A stretch of DNA of 64,000 nucleotides, taken from the NCBI GenBank assembly GCA_963764215.1, contig CAVXRS010000005.1:248001-312000 (forward strand). Reading direction: 5' to 3'. The notes below the pieces were generated by a model. It had not been told where the DNA came from, did no database searches, and saw only the letters and a program-made list of their open reading frames with translations. Numbering within the stretch: position 1 is the stretch's first letter; the number at the start of each line of letters is the position of its first letter. A program made the position numbers and the translations under genes. The DNA comes from JAFDWI01 sp963764215. GTDB taxonomy: Bacteria > Actinomycetota > Acidimicrobiia > Acidimicrobiales > Iamiaceae. Positions 33,613 to 41,150 of this stretch are shown in pieces.

Positions 33613-34142
33613 GATTTGGTTGGCACACCATTTCTCACATCGGTCACGACGTCGTGGCCGCTCCGAGCCATGTAGCCCATTATGCAGGTAGCTGGGTTCC
33701 GGACTGTGTCACGATCGGAAACAGCAACTGCACCAGTCTGGGTGACAGCCATCCGGTCGCTCGGGATGCGTTGTATGTGACTGCGGGCGCGGCGGCGACG
33801 GTTGCCAGTTTGGGTCTGGCGCTGGACGCGGCGGCGGCAGTTGCTGAGGGTGGTTCCGCTCTTACGCTCACGAGTGGCTTGGAGGGTGCCGCTGCGACTG
33901 GGGCAGGCGTTGTTTCGGCCTCTGGCGATTACGGGAGATGTTTTCATGGCCATGATGATTTGGCGTGTGCGGGTTTCTGGTCCGGTGTTGCGGCTGCGGG
34001 CCTGGGGCTTGGGGGTACGTTCGCGCCGGGTGTTGGGGGGTTGATGCTCGCGTGGTTGGGGTTCGCGCCGGCTGGTGTGGGTTTCGGGGTCGATGCCTAC
34101 GGCTTGGCCCGTGATGCGTTTGATCGGGCGGGTTGTCATTGA
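33355..34142 (+). pseudogene. Orphan RHS core end with C-terminal tip, broken by a stop codon
   Basis: The frame holds the RHS core end (GWYSQYQDSETGF, then YLRARYYDPATGQF) and reaches AACGGG followed by TAA at 33594-33596. The equivalent place in the second RHS gene reads TCA (Ser). Beyond the stop the same frame stays open to 34142: DPSGL, then a unique tip with four Cys and a Gly/Ala-rich hydrophobic region (near 33830-34110) that could insert in membranes. So this is a displaced RHS tip cassette, a toxin candidate, cut off by one C-to-A change. There is no RHS sequence upstream. A restart at GTG 33654 is possible. Confidence 0.7.
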
Positions 34143-34238
34143 CGGGTTCGGAGACGCGACGGGTTTTGGGTCGAAAGGTTCGGTCGTCGGGGATGTCGCT
34201 TCGGGGAGAAGTTTCGGGGATGACGGGGCGGGTCGTGG

Positions 34239-34695
34239 GTGGTTGAGTCGCCGCGGCCGGTGTCACCCGAGCCCGATCCGGTTCCGGAGTTCGCTCCGAT
34301 TGCTCGGCGGTATTGGTTGTTGCCGTACGAGCGGTTCGTTGCTCGGCAGTACTTTGACCGTTGCTACGTGCCGGAACGGCGGGATTCGGCGTTGACCAGG
34401 AACAACGGTCCGGTCGGCATTGTGATGCTTGGAGCGTCTGTCTATGCGTGGGCGTTCCCCGGCTGGATGCTGATGATGGCCGGCATAGTGCTCCTTCTCG
34501 TATCTGGTGGGGCGGCCTGTCGCCTATCTGGTCGGAGCAATTGGGATCGGCCTCGTGGTGCTTGCGATACTGCGTTGCCTTCCGGCGTTGCCTGCGACGA
34601 GGCGGTATCAGGCGGAACGTGCAGGGGGGGTTGGGGGTTCTGGTCGCCCGGGGGCGCCGCCACCTCCTTCGCCTGGGGGTGGCGGCGGGTTCTGA
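34239..34695 (+). pseudogene. Small Pro-rich membrane protein after the orphan RHS tip, frameshifted
   Basis: From GTG 34239 the frame gives a Pro-rich start, then RRYWLLPYERFVARQYFDR and a hydrophobic segment (GWMLMMAGIVLLL). After about 34505 the frame one base on continues as a second helix, YLVGAIGIGLVVLAIL, then a Gly/Pro-rich tail ending at TGA 34693-34695. One extra base in the GGTGGGGCGG run explains the switch. A small two-helix membrane protein right after a toxin-like tip is a candidate immunity protein, but nothing in the sequence proves it. Confidence 0.5.
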
Positions 34696-34760
34696 TCGTG
34701 TGCTGGCTGGGTTCAGCTTGAGGGCCCCTGTTGACCGGTCACCTCGAATAGGAGGTAGCC

Positions 34761-34832
34761 ATGTCAGTGATGGGGCAGGAGAACCCGCCTCGGCGGACCC
34801 GGCGCAAGTTCACCGACGAGCTCAGTCGGCAA
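34761..34832 (+). mobile_element. Possible remnant of an IS3-type OrfA start
   Basis: After a GGAGG ribosome site the reading starts at ATG 34761: MSVMGQENPPRRTRRKFTDE. Pro/Arg-rich starts ending in RRKFT/S-D/E-E are common in IS3-family OrfA proteins. The match stops after about 20 residues, exactly where RHS sequence begins in another frame. It looks like an IS end that cut the RHS gene, but the stretch is short. Confidence 0.35.
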
Positions 34833-37688
34833 CCGACCCGGCTGGTGACAAAACTACGTACGGATATGACGTGGTGGGACATCGGGTGTTCACGGTGTCC
34901 CCGGCGGGGAACGTGTCGGGGGCGAATCCGGTGGATCATCGCAGCGTCAGCGTGGTGAACCCGGCGGGTGAGGTTTTGGCGTCGTTGGATCCGAACGCTC
35001 ATGGGGTGGCCGATGGGTTCACCCGGTATTCGACGTCGTCGTTGGGGACGGCGGCGTCGGGTGAGGTCGTGGCAGAGCGTGGCGGGTGGCTGGTCGACGT
35101 CGACGACTTCGGGGGTGGCGACTGCGACGTCGGATTCGTCGTTGGCGACCTTGCCGGCGAGTTTGTCGGCGTCGTCGGGGTATCGGGCGTCGATGGTGGT
35201 GGCGGATGCGTCGCAGAATTTTGTGGGGCTGGCGTTCCGGGTGCAGGACGCGAGCGATTTCTGGACGGTGGTGCAGGTGCCCGAGTTGGGGGGCTGGGTG
35301 TTGTACAAGACGGTGGACGGGACCACGACAAATGTGGGTTCTGCGGTTGTGCCGGTGCAGGTGGGGGACCATTTGTCGGTGACGAGTGTGGGTGCCGCGG
35401 TGTCGGTGTTCGTGAACGGCAAGAAGATCATCTCGGTGTCGGACTCGGCGTTGGATGACCAGACCGGGGTGGGGTTGTGGGCGGCGCAGTCGGGCCCGGT
35501 TGCTTCCGGGTTCGTCGCGGGTGGGGTGTCCGGCGGGGAGTCGGATCAGTCCTTCGACGCCGATGGGCGGGTGACCGCCACGGTGGGACCGCAGACCTCA
35601 GGTGCGAACATGAACGCGACTGAGACTGCTTATGACGCGGATGGGAACGAGATCTCGCACACCGACGGGAACGGTCACGTCACTCACGAGGCGTACGATG
35701 CGGTCGGCAACCTGGTGTCCCAGACCGATGGCAACGGCAACGCGACAACGTACGGGTATGACCTGCTGGGCCGGGTGATCTCGACGAAAGCGCCGGGCAA
35801 GAACACGGAACAGATCGCGTATGCGAATGGGGACATGTCTGGTGCGACGCCGGTTTGGCCGACGAAGACGGTGACCGAGCCGTCTGGGGTGATCGCGACG
35901 ACGACGTACGATTCCGACGGTCGTGTGAAGGGTGTGGCGTATTCGGATTCGACGCCGGCGGTGAGTAACACCTGGGACAGCCTTGGCCGGTTGACCGAGT
36001 CGGATGCGGGGTCGGTGCACACGTCGTGGACGTATGATTCGTTGGGTGAGGTGACCCAGGTGACCAGGGCCGGCCGGAAGGTGTCGTACGCGTTATGCGG
36101 ATCCGGGTCGTGTTTCGTCGGTGACGTATCCGAATGGGCAGTCGGTGTCGCGTGGGTATGACAGTGCGGGCCGGTGGACGAGTTCGACGGATTGGCAGGG
36201 CAACACGACCACGTTCGGTTGGGATGTCGGATGGGAACATCACGAGTGTGGCGATGCCGAATGGGACGTCCACGACGCGCACGTTCGACGCGGACGATGC
36301 GATCAGTTCGGTGACGATTGGGGGGTCGGGTTGGGGGTGGCCGATGCTCTACGCGCGGGGCCAGGGTGACGAGCTGACCGGGGAAACCGATTTCGCGGGG
36401 TCTGCGACGTGGGGGTATGACCCGGCTGCGCAGGTGACGTCGGCGACGAACCCGAGTGGGTCGTACGGGTTCGACGCGGCGGGTGATCCGACGAGTGTGA
36501 ATGGCGCGAACGCAAGCTTTTGATGCGTCTGGGGAGTTGTGCTGGTCGGGTTCGGGTACTGGCACGTGTGCCAGTCCACCGGCGGGTGCGACGACGTACA
36601 GTTACGATCAGAGTGGGGATCGGACCTCGGCAGGGTCGAATGGCTACTCCTATGATGGGACGCGGATGATGACTTCTTCGACGACGGCTGCGGGTACGAC
36701 GAGTTATTTGTATTCGCCGGACGGGTTGCGCGTCTCGAAGTCGACTGGGTCGGCGTCGACGCAGTTCGCGTGGGATGACACGACCGGTGTGCCCGAGTTG
36801 CTTCAAGATGGTGGTGACTACTACTTGTACGGGCCTGATGGTCTGCCCTACGAGCGGATCGGATCGGATGCGACAAGGTATTTGTTCACCGACGGGCAAG
36901 GCTCGGTCACCGCGTCGACCGACTCGACTGGCACGATCGTCGCGACCCGGACGTATGACGCGTGGGGCAACGTGACCGGCCACACGGGCACCGCCACGCC
37001 GGTGTCGTTGGGTTGGCATTCCCAGTACCAGGACTCTGAGACGGGGTTCTACTATCTGCGGGCCCGCTACTACGACCCTGCCACCGGCCAATTCACCACC
37101 CCCGACCCCCTCTACGCGCTCACCGGGGCGAGATACGGCTACGCATACAACGACCCGATCAACGGGTCAGATCCCAGCGGGCTGTGGTGCTTGGTGCACA
37201 ACGACAACGGCGGTTGCAAAGGAGCCGGAGTGGCGAAGAGCGTTGCGCATGGGGCAAAGGAATCGTTTACGCATGTTGTGAACGGCGCTTCGGGTGTCGA
37301 TTCGGTCGCGTTGGCATACGGTGAGATCACATCGGGCGGTCATTGTTATGCCCGTGGTGACCGTATCGAATGTGACGGGGCGTGGGGCGCCGGTGGCCGG
37401 CAGTGGACGTTTGGGGACGTGGTGATGAACACCTCGTCCAGCCGAATGTCCGATGAGAGGTTTGGGCATGAGTCGAAGCATTCGACGCAGTGGGCCGCGT
37501 TCGGAGGGTGGGGTTTCATTCCGGCGTACCTCCTTGATTTGGCGATCGAGGGGCGTTGCAACTCGTTTGAGCATGAGGCCGGATACACCTCCGGTGGTTA
37601 CAACGACCCGCCGAACCCCTGTCAACCGGGTCATCAAAGTTCGTCATCATGTCCGACGGGAGCTCATTACTCAACGGACCCGCACTGA
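34833..37688 (+). pseudogene. RHS/YD-repeat protein, 5'-truncated and frameshifted, with HExxH tip
   Basis: RHS sequence starts abruptly at 34833 (TDPAGDKTTYGYD) with no start of its own. A lectin/LamG-like block follows (VGLAFRVQDASDFWTVV, near 35230), then many YD repeats such as HVTHEAYDAVGNLVSQTDG and the core end at 36930-37180. The frame changes four times, each by one extra base: about 35085, 36092, 36222 and 36516. The tip after DPSGLW is unique, about 165 residues, and contains GHESKH near 37468, an HExxH-type site, with a Cys-rich end. It is most like a polymorphic toxin with a peptidase-like tip. Confidence 0.8.
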
Positions 37689-38196
37689 TGTCGGTGCGCG
37701 TGGTGAAGCGTGTGGCGATTGCCGCTGGTGTCGTTGCGCTCGGGGTAGCTGCTGTGTTGGTCGTTGGTGCCGGAGTCAGCTTCGTTGTGGGCGAGCGTGG
37801 TGGGGCGCCTGTGGCACAGGCGGGCGTGACCGTTTCGGGGGGAGTGGTGGTCATTGAGGCTTGCTCTGGCCGGGGTATCGGAAAGGTCGTGATCCAGCGC
37901 GGCGCAGACGATGTTGACGGGCCGGTGGTGTGGTCGGCAACTAGCGCGAAGGGATCCGCCGATACTGTCCGGTTTCACGTGCCGTGGCGGGTTACACGGT
38001 CACGTCAGACGCCAGCGCTCTTGATCCGGGGGGGACGTACTCGGTTCGTGCTCTCACCGACTCCGCTGATCGCCCGATGATCGATTCCTATCTGGAATTC
38101 AAACCCGAAAATCTTCAGTCAGGCCTGGTTACCTCGACCGGCGGACGGCGGGTACCTGTCTCGGCATTCCGCCACGGCACATCGCCCTGCAAGTGA
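37688..38196 (+). pseudogene. Membrane-anchored protein coupled to the RHS tip, frameshifted; candidate immunity protein
   Basis: The ATG at 37688 overlaps the RHS stop (TGATG), so translation is coupled. Residues about 7-32 form a hydrophobic anchor; the rest is a beta-rich outer domain (GVTVSGGVVVIEACSGRG). At about 37982 the frame must move back one base to continue as AGYTVTSDASALDPGG and end at 38196. This position and topology match the immunity gene of an RHS effector, but homology is not established. About 165 residues when repaired. Confidence 0.5.
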
Positions 38197-38244
38197 CAGG
38201 GGGCAACCCCGGGTACACACACCCTGCAATACTCCCCAGCTCGG

Positions 38245-38502
38245 TCAGTTCGGTGCCGTCGCCCGTATCTGGCTGGCAAAGGCGTCGACGCTCTTGCCAT
38301 CGACTGACCTTAGATATTCGGGGCTGCAGTCCGAGGTGGCCACCCTGTCGTCCTCGACCCTGGCGACGCCGCCCTCAAGATGACTCCAGTGACTGGGCAC
38401 GGCACGATATTCCTCCCCGTACTGCCCCCCGAGAGGAGGTTGGAAGACGAAGGCTCCGACGAAGCGATCACCCACGTCAAGACGTTCACCTCGTGACGGC
38501 AA
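38245..38502 (-). CDS. Hypothetical short protein or gene remnant
   Basis: An 85-codon frame with amino acid use unlike a random shadow: VGDRFVGAFVFQPPLGGQYG near the start and SPEYLRSVDGKSVDAFASQI near the end. There is no convincing ribosome site. It could be the 3' remnant of a longer gene lost when the island formed. I do not recognise it. Confidence 0.3.
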   Translation of the reverse strand: MPSRGERLDVGDRFVGAFVFQPPLGGQYGEEYRAVPSHWSHLEGGVARVEDDRVATSDCSPEYLRSVDGKSVDAFASQIRATAPN

Positions 38503-38554
38503 AATTGCCGTGTGAATCGCCCTGGGTCTGACGGAGACTCAAGACTTTGGGCTT

Positions 38555-38573
38555 CCCACCCCGGCGGGGTGGG
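38555..38573. terminator. GC-rich hairpin downstream of phosphoketolase
   Basis: CCCACCCC (38555-38562) pairs with GGGGTGGG (38566-38573) around GGC. It lies 126 bp past the phosphoketolase stop on the minus strand. No U-tract follows, so termination is uncertain. Confidence 0.35.
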
Positions 38574-38698
38574 CTTGCTGGGCAGCGTAGAAGGCTGCTC
38601 CGAACTGGGCTGGTTGGGCGTGGCCGCAGTAGCGGGGCAGCCTCAGTGGTTGAACCGGTACATCAATGCTGGGGTCGAGGCCGGCCAGGATCGGATGG

Positions 38699-41059
38699 CT
38701 AATGCGGCCAGGTCCAGTTGCGGATCTCGGGTGGGTCTTCGCCGAACTCACGGGTGTGGGCACGGGCCCGCAGTCGCTGTTCGGACATCTCCTGGCGAAT
38801 CTCGGCGGCGTGTGAGCCGAGTCCGGGCACGTTGTCGATGGTGTCCATGACCAGGTGGAAGCGGTCGAGCTCGTTGAGCATGACCATGTCGAACGGGGTG
38901 GTCGTGGTGCCTTCCTCCTGATAGCCGCGCACGTGGAAGTTGGCGTGGTTGGTGCGCCGGTAGGTGAGGCGGTGGATGAGCGACGGGTAGCCGTGGAAGG
39001 CGAAGATCACCGGCTTGTCGGTGGTGAAGACGGTGTCGAACTCCTGGTCGGGCATGCCGTGGGGATGCACCGTGTCCGGCTCCAGGCGCATCAGGTCGAC
39101 GACGTTGACGAAGCGGACCCGCAGGTCCGGCAACACCGAGCGGAGCAGATCGACCGCAGCGAGCGCTTCCAGGGTGGGAATGTCCCCACAGCAGGCGATG
39201 ACCACATCCGGATCACCGCCGTCGTTGGACGCCCACTCCCAGATCCCGAGCCCCCGGGTGCAGTGCGCGATCGCTTCGTCCATCGCCAGGTAGCTGAGGG
39301 CGGGTTGCTTGCCCGCGACGATCAGGTTCACGTAGTTGCGACTCCTCAGACAATGGTCCATGACCGACAGCAGGCAGTTGGTGTCCGGGGGGAGATAGAC
39401 GCGGGTGATCTCGGCCTTCTTGTTGACCACGTGGTCGATGAACCCGGGGTCCTGGTGGGAGAAGCCGTTGTGGTCCTGGCGCCACACATGGGACGAGAGC
39501 AGGTAGTTGAGCGACGAGATGGGCCGGCGCCAGGGGATCTGGCGGGTGGTCTTCAGCCACTTGGCGTGCTGGTTGAACATCGAGTCGACGATGTGAATGA
39601 ACGCCTCGTAGGAGTTGAACAGCCCGTGACGGCCGGTGAGCAGATACCCCTCGAGCCAGCCCTGGCACTGGTGCTCGGAGAGCACCTCCAGCACCCGACC
39701 CTCGGGGGCGAGGTGGTCGTCGGTGTCGAGCCGTTCGGCGTTCCACTGGCGGTCGGTGACCTCGAAGACCGCCTGGAGACGGTTCGAGGCCGTCTCGTCC
39801 GGACCGAAGATGCGGAACTGGTGGGGATTCAGGCGGATGACGTCGCGCAGGAACCCGCCGGTGACCCGGGTCGCCTCGGAATGGCTCGCCGCCGGCTCGG
39901 CGACCTCGACGGCGTAGCTGCGGAAGTCGGGCAGGTCGAGGTCCTGGAGGAACTGGCCGCCGTTGGCGTGGGGGTTCGCGCTCATCCGCTTCGCGGCCCG
40001 GGGAGGCAGGTCCGCGAGTTCGGCTGCCAGGGCGCCGGTTTCGTCGAAGAGGTCCTCGGGCCGGTAGCTGCGCATCCACGCCTCGAGCTGGGCCAGGTGC
40101 CCGGGATCGGTCCGCACCTCGGCAAGTGGCACCTGGTGGGAGCGCCAGGTGCCCTCGACGGGCAGGCCGTCGACCGTTTCGGGGCCGGTCCAACCTTTCG
40201 GGCTCTTGAGCACGATCATCGGCCACGCCGGACGGTCGGTCGAACCGCCCTCCCGGGCGTGTTGTCGGATCGCGGCGATCTCGCCGATGACCGTGTCGAG
40301 GGTGGCTGCCATCAACTGGTGCATCTCGGTGGGCTCGTCGCCCACGACCCAGTGCACCTTGTGGCCGTAGCCCGTCAGGAGCGACTCGAGTTCGTCGTCG
40401 CCGATGCGGGCCAGCACGGTCGGATTGGCGATCTTGTAGCCGTTGAGGTGCAGGATCGGCAGCACCACCCCGTCGGTCGCAGGGTCGATGAACTTGTTCG
40501 AATGCCAACCCGTGGCCGCAGGTCCGGTCTCGGCTTCGCCGTCCCCGACCACGCAGCACACGAGCAGGTCGGGATTGTCGAAGACGGCGCCGTAGGCGTG
40601 GGAGAGCGAATAGCCGAGCTCGCCGCCCTCATGGATCGACCCGGGCGTCTCCGGTGCGACATGGGAGGGAATGCCACCGGGAAAGGAGAACTGCCGGAAC
40701 AACCTGCGGAGCCCGTCTTCGTCCTCGGAGATGTGCGGGTAGACCTCGCTGTAGGTTCCCTCCAGGTACGCGTTGGCCACTGCGGCCGGGCCACCGTGAC
40801 CCGGGCCGATCACGGCGATCGCGTCGAGGTCGAACTTGCGGATCACCCGGTTCATGTGGGCGTAGACGAAGTTCAGCCCCGGCGTCGTCCCCCAGTGTCC
40901 GAGCAGACGAGGCTTGAGGTGCTCGGGCTGCAGCGGTTCGCGCAGCAGCGGGTTGTCCATCAGGTAGATCTGGCCGACCGAGAGGTAGTTGGCGGCCCGC
41001 CAGTAGCGGTCGAGAAGTTCGGCTTCGTCGTCGGGGAGTCGGGTCTGGTCGGTCGTCAT
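38699..41059 (-). CDS. xfp: Xylulose-5-phosphate/fructose-6-phosphate phosphoketolase
   Basis: 786 residues, the usual length. The N-terminus has YWRAANYLSVGQIYL and GHWGTTPGLNF; the thiamine diphosphate site is VVGDGEAETGPAATGWHSNK near 170-189; the phosphate-binding region has GPDETASNRL and the central QGWLEGYLLTGRHGLF. It cleaves xylulose-5-P or fructose-6-P with phosphate to acetyl-phosphate plus a C3 or C4 sugar phosphate. It follows the proton ATPase gene by 91 bp on the same strand, so they may be cotranscribed. No acetate kinase or phosphotransacetylase is in the window. Confidence 0.96.
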   Translation of the reverse strand: MTTDQTRLPDDEAELLDRYWRAANYLSVGQIYLMDNPLLREPLQPEHLKPRLLGHWGTTPGLNFVYAHMNRVIRKFDLDAIAVIGPGHGGPAAVANAYLEGTYSEVYPHISEDEDGLRRLFRQFSFPGGIPSHVAPETPGSIHEGGELGYSLSHAYGAVFDNPDLLVCCVVGDGEAETGPAATGWHSNKFIDPATDGVVLPILHLNGYKIANPTVLARIGDDELESLLTGYGHKVHWVVGDEPTEMHQLMAATLDTVIGEIAAIRQHAREGGSTDRPAWPMIVLKSPKGWTGPETVDGLPVEGTWRSHQVPLAEVRTDPGHLAQLEAWMRSYRPEDLFDETGALAAELADLPPRAAKRMSANPHANGGQFLQDLDLPDFRSYAVEVAEPAASHSEATRVTGGFLRDVIRLNPHQFRIFGPDETASNRLQAVFEVTDRQWNAERLDTDDHLAPEGRVLEVLSEHQCQGWLEGYLLTGRHGLFNSYEAFIHIVDSMFNQHAKWLKTTRQIPWRRPISSLNYLLSSHVWRQDHNGFSHQDPGFIDHVVNKKAEITRVYLPPDTNCLLSVMDHCLRSRNYVNLIVAGKQPALSYLAMDEAIAHCTRGLGIWEWASNDGGDPDVVIACCGDIPTLEALAAVDLLRSVLPDLRVRFVNVVDLMRLEPDTVHPHGMPDQEFDTVFTTDKPVIFAFHGYPSLIHRLTYRRTNHANFHVRGYQEEGTTTTPFDMVMLNELDRFHLVMDTIDNVPGLGSHAAEIRQEMSEQRLRARAHTREFGEDPPEIRNWTWPH

Positions 41060-41150
41060 GTTTGGCGCTCCATTCGATCGGTGTGCACGGTCGGAACCGT
41101 GCCCGGACGCATCGGGTCGGATGTGGGATCACCGGAGGTGTGGCCCGGTG

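Larger units (their letters stand above)
38197..38698. other. Gap between RHS island and phosphoketolase, mostly non-coding
   Basis: About 500 bases with no recognisable gene. The only credible open frame is an 85-codon one on the minus strand (see 38245-38502). A strong GC hairpin lies at 38555-38573. No tRNA, repeat or insertion-sequence end is visible. Confidence 0.5.

Noticed and set aside
36121..36523. Separate small genes inside the RHS region
   Set aside because: They are pieces of one RHS protein that join end to end after single-base changes.
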